A DNA stretch of 64,000 bases from Adiantum capillus-veneris (lineage: Eukaryota > Streptophyta > Polypodiopsida > Polypodiales > Pteridaceae). The stretch's first letter is position 1; each line of letters starts with the position of its first letter. Location of the stretch: contig CM043944.1 in the NCBI GenBank assembly GCA_014529385.2, forward strand, positions 64,624,248-64,688,247. The letters are read 5' to 3'. Shown piece after piece: positions 11,101 through 20,049 of the stretch. The position numbers were made by a program, and so were the translations under genes. The notes under the pieces are model-generated. The model made no database searches, had not been told where the DNA came from, and was given only the letters and a program-made list of their open reading frames with translations.

Positions 11101-12650
11101 TCCTCCTCTTGGATTTCAACCAAAGAAGCTCTAGGAGGATCTTGGCGGTTGTTCTTTTGGGGACAAGCGCGGTACGCATGCCCTTGTTCGCCGCACTTGA
11201 AACACCGGTTATCTTTACGATAACGCTCAAGCTCTTCAGGAGAGAGTTTATTATTTCCTTTGTAAACTCCCTTCTCTTTAGCTTTGTTGGGATTGCCCTT
11301 AGGAGACTTTTGGACATTGTCCTTCCCCTTAGGCTCATTGGAACTTTTGTTTTCCGGGGGCTTATTATTTCTTTTACCCCCCGTTTGGAAATTGATTCGC
11401 GAGGCCACCATAGTATGGTGTATTACCGCCGATATGGTACGTGGCCTTTGGGAGTTGACATACTCCGCCATTTCTTCGGTTAAGCCCGCACAAAATTGTT
11501 GCTTTTGCTCTCCAAAATCCAACTTTTTGAAGACAGTGGCTTTGAGTTGTAGGTCCCAAAACTTGTCTACATATTTGTGGATGGATTCATTGGGAGAGAG
11601 CTTTAAGCTTCGCCATTCGGTGAGTACTTTGTCTTTGGCATCGGTGGCCAAAAACTGCTTCATAATGGAAGCTCTTAAAGCCTTCCATGTTCGTGGAGCT
11701 TCACCGTTGGCTCGTAGGCTAGACCACCATTGTCTGGCGGACTTTTGAAAGTGCATAGCTACATGGCGTAGCTTAGAGGACTCCGTGAAGCCCTCATCTC
11801 CAAACGCCGCATCGAATTGCTGGATAAAGGCCAAAACTTTGTTTGTAGCACCGAAGGTGCCATCATAGGTAAGGAAAGAGATGCTCTTCCCCCCCTCTTT
11901 GAATTTCTTCAGCTTGGACGACCTCTTCCATGCGGCATAGGATTTTCTATGGCCTCTTCTTTTTGATGGTTCAAAAGTTGCACCATCACTTTCTTCAGAA
12001 GATGAAGAATTTGAAGAAGGTGGAGAAGAGGGTGACCTCTTTCTCGCCTTTTTCTTGTCTTGATCTTTGTCGTCTTCACCATAGCTTTCATAAGAGGAAG
12101 AGGATGAAGAAGATGGAGAAGAGGGTGTCCTCTTTCTCGCCTTTTTCTTCTCTTGCTTTTTATCATCCCTCTTTGAATTATGACGTGGAGAAGAGTGTGA
12201 TGGTCTTCTCCGCTTTGGTGGTGATGGAGAGCGTTTAGCCCGCCGTCTTCGTGGAGCCATCTCCGCCGAGGTGGCGGGAGACTCGCTTCTTTCTCGTTCC
12301 TTCGGTGGAGGCTCTTGAGTTCTCCTTTGGGAAGGAGATGCATCATCAAGAAGTAAGTTCTTGAGCCCTTCATATGGATTCTCTTCTTCTTCCCGAATCG
12401 GAGAGAGACCTCTTTTGGTAGTCTCACAAGGAGGCTTCCTAGGTGTTCTCTCGTCATGGTGATGAGCTTGGAGAATCCCGTGAGCACGGAGCTGCCGTTG
12501 CACTTCACTTTGGAGAGATGGATTGCCCATGGCTTGTTGAAGCCTAGAAACAAGATAATTAACAAGCATTGAAGCATCATTAGTAGCTTGCTCATGAGCA
12601 AAATCAAAGTTATCAACATTAATTTCACTCTCTTTAATATTGTCAGCCAT
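8070..12650 (-). CDS. Gag-Pol polyprotein of Gypsy element A
   Basis: A single open frame of 1526 codons. Gag includes an SR-rich, low-complexity zone at about residues 130-225 with a 31-residue tandem duplication, a retrotransposon Gag core with QWWSSL, and a CCHC knuckle (CFKCGEQGHAYRAC). Protease follows near residue 543 (FDPGSTHNFIS). Reverse transcriptase spans about residues 720-960, with DLKSGYHQI near 833 and the catalytic FFDD near 890. RNase H starts near 1040 (VQCDACGD). Integrase has its HHCC zinc site at about 1225-1260 and DDE Asp, Asp and Glu near 1290, 1353 and 1385. The frame ends in about 30 codons of host DNA, so the natural C-terminus is lost. All catalytic residues up to the DDE core look intact. 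Confidence 0.95.
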   Translation of the reverse strand: MADNIKESEINVDNFDFAHEQATNDASMLVNYLVSRLQQAMGNPSLQSEVQRQLRAHGILQAHHHDERTPRKPPCETTKRGLSPIREEEENPYEGLKNLLLDDASPSQRRTQEPPPKERERSESPATSAEMAPRRRRAKRSPSPPKRRRPSHSSPRHNSKRDDKKQEKKKARKRTPSSPSSSSSSSYESYGEDDKDQDKKKARKRSPSSPPSSNSSSSEESDGATFEPSKRRGHRKSYAAWKRSSKLKKFKEGGKSISFLTYDGTFGATNKVLAFIQQFDAAFGDEGFTESSKLRHVAMHFQKSARQWWSSLRANGEAPRTWKALRASIMKQFLATDAKDKVLTEWRSLKLSPNESIHKYVDKFWDLQLKATVFKKLDFGEQKQQFCAGLTEEMAEYVNSQRPRTISAVIHHTMVASRINFQTGGKRNNKPPENKSSNEPKGKDNVQKSPKGNPNKAKEKGVYKGNNKLSPEELERYRKDNRCFKCGEQGHAYRACPQKNNRQDPPRASLVEIQEEEIHQTHHKGSPLCHAWGKVREHDAFILFDPGSTHNFISMELSTKLGIQSYEMGDILPADSAFKGQEASVTPLIGKLRLHVQGYVDKEDFFISPLKHEDVILGAPWFDRLAAHVKFPERRISFKFREKDMYIDAREMGNTIPIVHTPAFNKSIKSSISVYMIFVKDSQNEPNALAKENKSNQKELELSNFLKGFQDVFIDDIPCELPPKRGNDDHAIELLPGSSPPNKPPYRVSQAQQEEIMRQVHELIEKGMVRPSSSPFCSPVLLVQKKDGTYRMCVDYRALNRITIKNRFPVPRVEDLFDKLQGSTYFSRIDLKSGYHQIRIVDQDIVKTAFRTTFGLYEYIVMPFGLTNAPATFNRLMEKLFRPHRTFTGVFFDDIIIYSNSLEEHKQHLQVIFQVLRENKLYVNRKKSEFFLQEIQYLGHIISQDGIQMDPSKLEVIKGWPKPRNLHELRSFIGMCAYYRRFIEKFSQIAGPLHDLTKKNVRYTWSAKENNAFEKLKEKLISQPVLTLPDLSKPFEVQCDACGDCLGAVLLQEGHAIGYESRRLDPVEQALGIYEKELLAVLHALDSWKHYLLGTPFILRTDHQSLKYFMTQTKLSDKQMRWANFLSQFHFHIAHIAGKHNQVADALSRRPRVNAVFIATHNDLSSMIDEYAIDPDFRDVISALALGKKEEPFTLQDGYLLYGNRLCVTNSLREKVMYESHAPPYAGHRGIQSTLKGIETYFYWPTMKVNIHEYVSKCVVCQKTKFDRGKQLGLLQPLPIPNSPWESISMDFIFGLPKSIHGNTGIWTIVDRFSKQAHFIPVKKTIKAHQMATLFISQIFKYHGLPMSIVSDRDPRMTSNFWKGLFENLGTRLNFSSAYHPQTDGQSEIANLTILDLLKAYVTEVDQRSQWEKYLPLVEYAYNNTVHNSTGKAPFEVIEGRSKSPLLLKVHGKIFAADEYSRDLQESFQKIKDAISISQQRQKAAADKHRRAQAFKENITNGCWLQGVPHLSKLVFMQDLPHVQAI

Positions 12651-13054
12651 TCTAACAATTTTTAGGTGTAAACTTTTTAGGTGTACTTTGGCACTTCAAG
12701 CCCTAGTTGCTACTCCTCTTTACCCCTTTAGAAAAAGCACTCAAGCTACTGTACCCGCGGCTCGAATACCATTAATTGCAAGGAATAGAAGAGAGGGTCT
12801 TTCGACACCAAAACAGCACCGGCTCCTGTCAAGCTTCTAATAGCTCAATAGTGGTTAAGCCGTAGGCAAGCCCCGTAGGACTCCACTATTAAGACCATAG
12901 CTCTCGACGGTGATGCCCCGTTAACTGCACAAAGGCAGGCGCACTGCAAGGCTGAAAAATCCCTATTCTACTTACTCACAGGCAATTAATAATACCAACC
13001 ATTTGTAGCTAGCTTGAGGACCTCCCTTCTTGAGCAAGAAAAGAGAAACCTTGA
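12651..13054 (-). other. 5' leader of Gypsy element A
   Basis: This is the untranslated stretch between the primer binding site and the gag start codon at 12650. I see no frame of note on either strand. It would hold the packaging and dimerisation signals, but none can be recognised by eye. Confidence 0.6.
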
Positions 13055-13066
13055 GCTCTGATACCA
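13055..13066 (-). promoter_or_regulatory. Primer binding site, tRNA-iMet type
   Basis: Read on the minus strand this is TGGTATCAGAGC, the standard plant initiator-Met tRNA primer binding site. It lies one base inside the LTR edge, as expected for minus-strand priming. Confidence 0.9.
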
Positions 13067-13067
13067 A

Positions 13068-14662
13068 TGTAACATTTAATGGCCTAAAATCTTTTGTGTA
13101 GCGGAATTTAGCATGAACATAGTGGGTATTTCATTAGAATTGATTCCTAATAAGAATTACAAGAGTGCTTGGGTGGAGAGAGCAACAAAAAGCATAACAC
13201 CTAGTTAGATAGCATCGACAATACTTTCAAAAGAGAGAGTAATTAAACTATTGACAACAGTTGAGGACCGGATTTGCATGGAGCCGGTCCCCCCTCCAAA
13301 AGGCTTTGTATTATGATTTCTCCCATCAAGAGAGACATTGTACAATACAATTCTTTGTGTTCCTTCAAGACTAGCTAGTGTAATGAAGATGGAAGCTTCA
13401 TACACCAAGCAAAACACTTAATCAAACACAACTTGAATTATCCCCGTTCTCAGACCCAAGACCTCACACACCTTCGAAGATGGTGAGAGCTAGCAGGGTA
13501 TGAGAGTAGATTGAGAGGAAAAAGAAGTATCTTACGAGAAAGAAGTACATCTCCTCACATAATCACTCATATTAGCATAGCTTAGCTTAGTAATTAGCTT
13601 GGTAGAGAAGATGAGCATGCATTGAAGCTTGGCTCTTGGTTGGATTTGCATCCACATGCCAAGAGAGTGTTGATGTAGGCTTCTATCTCACAAGCTTGGA
13701 GTAGGTGATGAGCTCTCCATTAAAGCTTGGGAGGAGATAGAGTATTTTTCCCTTCGCACATGGTCAAGTGTGAGAGTCTGAGAGTGAATGCCAAGCAAAA
13801 ATCAGCCCCCCCTCTCTCTTGGGCGAGCCCTAGCTGCTATGTTAGGCTGGCTTTTGCCTCATTGGACCTCCCCAGGTCAAGCCAATAGGGATTAAGCAGC
13901 ATAAGTGATAGCCTTCTGACATGTGTCCTCCTTTCCCCTTTTGTGAGAGCTTTAGGTAATTAAATAATTAAACTAAACTCTCATTGGACCCCTTTGCCTC
14001 CTGGCCAATAGGAATCAGGCAAGCCATGGGGCTCCTGAATGCTCATTGGACCCCTTGGGAGACTGCCCAATAGTCTTCTAGGACACTTAATTCTTATTGG
14101 TTTCTTTTATTAAATGTTTTTTTAAATTAATTAAACTAGATTTACTCTAGCTTAATTCTCATTGGTCCACTTCAAGGGTCTTCCAATAGGAATTGGGCAC
14201 ACCTTGTGGGCATCTGGCCTAGGGAGCTGACATGTGTCCCTCATTCCCTTTGTGTAAAGGGAGCCTGTGTGTGTGTGTGTGGTTTTCTCTCTCATCCCCT
14301 AGCTTTGGGGCTCGCCCCCTCCCATGTAGGGATGCAGGAAGACTTTTTGGGCACACACACTAAGCATCCAATTTTCCCTAAGGTTGACCTTTGGACACAA
14401 CCTTTGAATTTTGGAACCTTAGCATTTTGGAAGTCTTAATGGGCTGAACCTTAGGGTCTTTTTAGCCCATTGTTTCACATGGCTCTTTTGCAGATGGCCC
14501 CCCCTTTGGATCCCTATTTTCCCTCCTTTGGATCCCTACTGTGGCCGGTCTGCTAACTTAACCAATATTCTAGCTTTTTCTCCCTTGGCACTTCCCCACA
14601 TTAAGTGATCAGTTTAATATGAGAAAATCATTTAGGAGAATTAGATATTGATTATTATGACA
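13068..14662 (-). repeat. 5' LTR of Gypsy element A (1595 bp)
   Basis: The boundaries come from the primer binding site on one side and the start of the 108-bp duplication on the other. The LTR starts TGTCATAATAA and ends ATGTTACA on the minus strand. It is AT-rich, with GC-richer islands near 13800-14050. The LTR promoter must lie here, but I cannot place it. The 77-codon frame at 14206-14439 is incidental. Confidence 0.8.
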
Positions 14663-14770
14663 TAGACCTTCAAAACAAGCTCATATAGCTTGGACATGTG
14701 GTAGACCTTGCATGAAGACTAGTTTAGTCAAGTGTGGTACACCTTGTAACCAACACCCATTTGTTATATT
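14663..14770 (+). repeat. 108-bp direct duplication, right copy
   Basis: This is the partner of 8052-8159. It directly follows the outer LTR edge and continues without a break into the tandem-repeat family (AGCTTGGACAAG from 14771), so it is probably the original genomic copy. Confidence 0.9.
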
Positions 14771-16560
14771 AGCTTGGACAAGTGGTGGACCTTGCTTTTA
14801 TGTTTCAATGGAGCATATTTTGGACAGGTGGTAGACCTTGTTTCTCTCCATGCTTCTATGGAGAGAAACTTTAGCTTGGACAAGTGGTGGACCTTGTTTT
14901 TATGTTTTAAAGGAGCATATTTCGGACAAGTGGTAGACATAGTTTCTCTCCATGGTTCAATGGAGCCCACCTTAGACAAGTGAAGTACCTTGAAACCAAA
15001 CCCCCATAATACAACCTACTAAATAGGTTAGAAAATTGGTGGGATATGAAACCATCCATGATAGAGCATAGTATAGGTGAAAACGTAGTGGTCCTTATAT
15101 CAATTACCCATGCATAGCTTGGAAAAGTGGTGGACCTTGATTCTCTCTATGTTTCAATGGATCCTATCTTGGACTAGAGATATATCTTACTTAGTTCCAT
15201 GCTTCAATGGATTGTAGCTTGGATAAGGAGTGGAACTTCAAACAAAACTCCACAGCATAGCATATATTAACAATTCATGGGTTTTATAGAGATTGTCTTG
15301 CCTATTTTGGAGAGTTGGTACACCTTTATTCTCCATTCTTCAATGGATCTGAGGTTGGACAAGCGGAGCTGGAGAAGTGGTCAACCTTAAAATGAAACCT
15401 CCCATGCTACAACCCATCATAGATCGTATATGTAGTGGACCTTGAAACTCTTTTATGTCCCTAGCTTAGAGAAGCATTGCACTCTTGATTATCTCCATAC
15501 ATGAAGGCAAGGTTGGACAAGTGGTGGACCTTCAAACCAGAATCTCTATGCAATAATAGGCAAGTGGTGGAGCTTGTTTTCTCCATGTTCCAATGGAGCC
15601 TAGCTTAGACAAACAATGGAGCTTGCTTCTCTCCATGTTTCAATGGATCCTAGCTTAGAAAAGTGGTGGAGATTTGCTTCTCTCCATGTTCCAATGGACC
15701 ATAGCTTAGACAAGTGGTAGACCTTGAAAAACACCCCCCGTATACAACATATTATGGGGTTTTCATGTTTCAATGGCTCCTAGCTTGGACAAATGGTAGA
15801 GCTTGCTTCTCTTTATGTTTCAATGGATCCAATCTTAGCCAAGTGGTGGACCTTGAAACAAGAATCCCCCCCCCCCCCCATGTACAACGTATTATGGGTT
15901 TTGAAAGAACTGGGAGAAAATAATAGCTTTGATAAGTGGTGGACCTTGCTTCTCTCCATGCTTCAATGGAGCCGAGGTTGGACACATGTTGGAGAGAAGA
16001 TGGTTGCCCATGAAATAAGACCATGCATGCTATAATCAATCATATGTTGTACACATGGTGGACCTTGCAATTGTTTTATATGCCTAACTTGGACAAGTGG
16101 AGGATCCTTGATTACCTCCAGATATCAACAACAAGCCAAGTTTGGACAAGTGTAGTACCACCAAACCAGAATCTATATGCTACAATAGAGTATAGGTAGG
16201 ACACGCGATGAACCTTGATATCAAACCATCCATGCTACTAGAGATGATAGGTTTCACATGTGGTGGAACCTTGTATCAATGTTCTATGTGTAGTTTTTGA
16301 CTAGTGATAGACCTTGAAACTAATCCCTCTAGGCTACAAGAAAAAAGAGATGGTTGAGGAGGCTAGACTACTTTTGTTGCATCAATGCATCCCATGTTAC
16401 CACATATACTATAGGGTTCTTGGATAAGTGTTGGATCTTGTGTCAATGCTCCATGTCTAGCTTGGACAAGTGGTGGACCTTGGTTCTCTCTATGCTTCAA
16501 ATGGGCAATAGATTGGAGACACAGTGGCCTTTTTTTTCCAATGATTTTATTTTTTGGAAA
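14771..16560 (+). repeat. Diverged forward copies of the core repeat
   Basis: The core (G)CTTGGACAAGTGGTGGACCTTG recurs every 60-120 bp with many substitutions. Clear examples are at 14772, 14875, 15121, 15513, 15835, 15935 and 16459. The 440-bp higher-order period of the left array is no longer regular, so this is an older or less homogenised block. A run of about 13 C at 15867-15879 interrupts it. Confidence 0.85.
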
Positions 16561-16685
16561 CCTTGGAGGCACCATGTAAAGGCACTCTAAGTCTTCCATA
16601 CAATGGACCTATTGGACTATAAAATAATGATATCTTTCTTTGATATTGTCATTATTTTATGCATAATATTTTCTTCTTTTTGCAG

Positions 16686-17242
16686 ACACAAAGGAGTTAA
16701 GTGATATAAAAACTAGATGTATTTCACACTATGATTGGCATGAAGATCCTTTTGGGACACCAAATTTTCCTATTCCCAAAGATGTAATTTTCCATATTAA
16801 CGGTGTGGATTTTGAAGTGCGACTTTCATGTATTGAAGGAGCAGGTTATGGGCTATTTGTGCATACTACCCTGGAAAGTGGTTTGACTATTCTAAACTAT
16901 GGAGGGCATAAGTATAGATTTCAAGACTGGAAAAAGATATGCAAAATATTTCCAAGAGCTTATAAATATTCTCTTCTAGAGGATCCAAACATAGAAGAAG
17001 AGGAAGATCAATCATACATTATTGGTTGTGTAGAAGAAGGAAACGTGTCGGGCTATATAAATAGTTCTCACAATACAAATGTCTGTCCCAACGTACGCTA
17101 TACATTTGATCCAAATTTGCCACCTTGGCATAAATGCACCTCTTCACACATCAAGTCAGAAGAATATGGCCATGTATGCATTGAGACTATTTGTCAAGTT
17201 GAAGCAGGAGAAGAGTTGTTTGCTGACTATAACTTTACTTGA
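16686..17242 (+). CDS. SET-domain (lysine methyltransferase-like) terminal exon
   Basis: A long pyrimidine tract ends in TTTTTGCAG at 16685, and the frame opens straight after it in phase 1. The exon encodes 184 residues and stops at TGA 17240. SET landmarks appear in order: GAGYGLF near 16845 (the GxG SAM-binding motif), SSHNTNVCPN near 17065-17090 (the place of NHSCxPN), and GEELFADYNF near 17206-17235 (the ELxxDY motif). No Met occurs before the SET domain, so the coding sequence must begin in an upstream exon. No post-SET cysteine cluster is present, because the stop follows directly. The only in-window upstream donor in matching phase that I found is at 7478. The family suggests histone or other protein lysine methylation; the substrate cannot be told. 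Confidence 0.8.
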
Positions 17243-17883
17243 CATTGTAAAGTATTGTACATGGATGGAAATCTCAAGTACATGCATCATTTTCATTTTT
17301 CATGGATGAAATCTCAAGTAAATATAACATTTGATTATTGTTTAGTTTATGCTCAACGAGAATCTAGAGTGCTCTTATGCTTTGTGTGTTGTCTAACATA
17401 TTTGACTACCTTGGCCATAGAATCTTGATTCTACTCTAGATTTGTGATAAATCTTACCAAAATTTAATCAATGTCTAGGTTGGACAAGTGGTGGGGCTTC
17501 AAACATTACTGTCTTAAACAAGTGGAGTTATCTACTTGAATAAGTGGTGGCCTTTGAATCCAAATCTAAGCCAAATCTCTAATTATTTTCTTGTAGTCTA
17601 GGTTGGACATTTGGTGGACCTTGTATCCATGTTTCCTCAACAAGGGTGGCTTTTAGTTTTCACTTTAAGTACTCATCTTTAATAAAGTGTAGGATGGAAA
17701 ATGTTGAGTTAGTAGATTGTATTTTAGACAAGTGGTGTTTGGTGTACGAATGCTGAAAATGGTTGCAAGGATTCTAACAACGACTTTACCTTAAATAAAT
17801 TTCTTACTAGGAGTTCTACATATAAATATGGTGAATAAAATTCTAGTGGTTTTGAGATACCATTTGTGTGTGTGTTTTCTTAG
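17243..17883. other. Non-coding gap between SET and phosphatase exons
   Basis: This AT-rich stretch holds the likely 3'UTR of the SET exon and a few isolated core-repeat copies (about 17475, 17605 and 17725). It ends in a GT-rich, U-rich acceptor (TTTTCTTAG at 17875-17883). Confidence 0.6.
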
Positions 17884-19082
17884 ATTCACAAACTGGGATG
17901 GATAATGCTCCTATGGTTCAGTCAACAACTATAGAATCCATAGATTCTATGGTTTCTAAAGTGCCCAAGATGGATGATATTTCTATACTAGAGTCTAGTG
18001 TTGTGCAACTTGAGCAAGCTTCCAATAATGAGAACCAAGAAATCGATGCTTCAAAAATGCAACATACATCAAAAGAGACTGAAAAGTCCACTCACGAGCT
18101 ATTGCCAATTGGTACTACGTCATGTAGCGTAGATGTTGAGAAATCCATGCTTACAATTATATTGGATTTAAATGGTCTATTGTTGAAACGTTCCCCTCAA
18201 CCATCCTCACACCACAACTCAGTGCAAATGGATTCAAAAAGATATATTATACTCAGGCCAGGTTGCATCCAATTCTTGAAGACTATTTTACAAAGGTTTA
18301 ATGTTGCAATTTGGTCGACAGCTACTAGGAATAATGTGTATCAAATCCTTGCAGCACTAAACAACTTAGCTGAGGATACATTGCCTTTCTTTGCAATTTG
18401 GTCGCAAGATGTTTGCTACACCGCTCAAACTCAAAAATTGTTTAGACCCGACAATCCAAACGTTGAGGCAATGTTCAAGCCTCTAGCCAAAATTGCCATG
18501 GGGTTTGAATGTGATCCACAAAGAACAGTGCTTATTGATGACTCTCCTTACAAGGGATGTATTTCACCAGCAAACAATTGCATTTTTCCACCACAATTTG
18601 ATGCTGAGAAGATGGTTGACAATATGCTCTTGGAGGAGCTACTGCCATACTTGATTCAGCTTGATGAGAGAAGGGATGTGCGTGATTTAATTGCTTCTAA
18701 TCGTTATGGACAACCTATAGTGACAAATGATAGTGAATACAAACAAATCATGGAGTATTGGAAGCATAAAAATGATGTTTGGTCAGCTAAGGTGTTCTTT
18801 ACAAGAAGAATACCACCTGCAAAAGGTGACAGAGATGAAACTATCATTGAAGATGCAAGTGACACAAGCCACCGCAATGAAATGAGAAGAGCCCAAATAC
18901 AAGAGATCTTGGCAAAGGAGCGTACACCCATTGAAAGCATGAAGGCGTCACAATTGACCACTTTAGCTAGGCAATTGGGTTGTAACACAAAAGGAGTTTT
19001 GAAGGCAACCACAGCAAAGGCTTATATAAATAAGGTGAAAGCTGAGAACAATCTTCTAAGGCTGGATAGAAAGCAACCCTAA
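17884..19082 (+). CDS. FCP1/SCP-like HAD phosphatase exon, copy 1
   Basis: The frame starts at an acceptor in phase 1 and has its own in-frame Met at 17898, giving about 394 residues to TAA at 19080. After an acidic, Ser/Thr-rich leader comes the NLI-interacting-factor (FCP1-homology) fold: motif I as ILDLNGLLLK near residue 90, an IWSTAT motif II, and VLIDDSPYK (motif III) near residue 214. Active CTD phosphatases carry DxDx(T/V) in motif I. Here the second Asp is Asn and Thr/Val is Leu, so activity is doubtful. The C-terminal 150 residues include a SAP-like helical stretch (ASQLTTLARQLG). Family members act on the RNA polymerase II CTD or other phosphoproteins. It could be an independent gene or an alternative 3' exon of group A. 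Confidence 0.8.
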
Positions 19083-19083
19083 G

Positions 19084-19176
19084 GTACTAGTGACATGTCA
19101 TATATTCTTGATACACATGCTTGAACACTCATGTGCATGGTATCTAACAAATCTTTCTTTTTATTCCTTCTTGCAG
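19084..19176 (+). other. Probable 3'UTR intron after phosphatase copy 1
   Basis: AAG followed by GTACTA just after the stop codon could be a donor, and CTTCTTGCAG at 19167-19176 is a good acceptor, giving a 93-bp intron. The sequence beyond (19177-19330) has no convincing coding content and is probably 3'UTR. Confidence 0.5.
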
Positions 19177-19330
19177 GATCTTACAAAGGATACTACTAGA
19201 TGGAGCTCAATCAATAGAGATTTTGATATTTTTGCTCAAAATAATGAAGCAGTCACCTACATTTTTTGTTTATCAATTTCTTGAGAGACTTTATTTTAGT
19301 TTGTAATCATCAAATGAAATGAAAAGTATC

Positions 19331-20049
19331 CTTCTTATTAAGATTGTTGATCTTTTTCTTGTTCAAACCTTTCAATTGTGATTTATAGTTTTGTTAGCAT
19401 GAGATTGTGCTTTTTTAGTTTGAAAAAAACTGTCAAAGATCCAAGTCTTTTTGGCTTTACTTAAGTTATTAATTGTGAAAGATCCAAGTCTTTTTGCTTT
19501 ACTTAAGTTATTGATTGCCTATGTAATAGTCCTTAAAACAATATTGGATGGCTTTCTTGCTCCCATGTCTCACATTGGTCTTGAGGTAAGACAAGTGGTG
19601 AACTTGAAAGTATGGTCTCATATCTCGATCAAGTGAAGAGACATGAAGCTTAAATATCACTACTATGTATCTAGTGTTAAACTCCATCGAGACAAAGACT
19701 AGATAGCCAAATTGCAGTCGAGTTTAAGTGAAAAATCCATTTGAGCTAAGGTAAAACTTATAGTGCCTCATTTTTCTAGGATTCTACCCCATCAAGGAAG
19801 TTAGAATCTAGCACAAACCAATTAAGACTCTTTTGGAGCCTAGATAGGACAATTCGTGGAACTTATGAAACTTATTATTGAGTTAGAGTCTAGTTTAGAT
19901 AAGCAAAAGATCTTCAAACCAACACTTGATTTTCTTACTATTCAATATTCAAAGTCCCTTGAGGCTAACAAATTACATACCCACTTGTAACCTAACTAAT
20001 GAGTAATTATATAGATCTAAGCAAGTATATATAATGAGTCTTCAAACTA
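19331..20049. other. No gene seen
   Basis: AT-rich intergenic or intronic sequence. A pair of near-identical phrases around AAAGATCCAAGTCTTTTTG at about 19434 and 19480 forms a short local duplication. Nothing else stands out. Confidence 0.6.

Larger units (their letters stand above)
8160..14662 (-). mobile_element. Ty3/Gypsy LTR retrotransposon A, 3'-truncated
   Basis: On the minus strand the order is 5' LTR (14662-13068), tRNA-iMet-type primer binding site (13066-13055), leader, and an uninterrupted gag-pol frame. The element stops abruptly at 8160 in the C-terminal part of integrase. The 3' end of pol, the polypurine tract and the 3' LTR are absent. The LTR's outer end is exact (TG on the minus strand at 14662) and abuts the 108-bp duplication. 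With only one LTR, insertion age cannot be read from LTR divergence, but the intact frame argues for a fairly young copy. It lies antisense to the group A and SET exons, inside their proposed intron. Confidence 0.9.

Noticed and set aside
14206-14439. 77-codon frame in the 5' LTR of Gypsy A
   Set aside because: Low-complexity Cys/Val run over a GTGTGT repeat; lies inside an LTR.
19090-19284. A further coding exon after FCP1-like copy 1
   Set aside because: The copy 1 frame stops before the donor, and the downstream 19177-19284 sequence shows no domain; 3'UTR is simpler.
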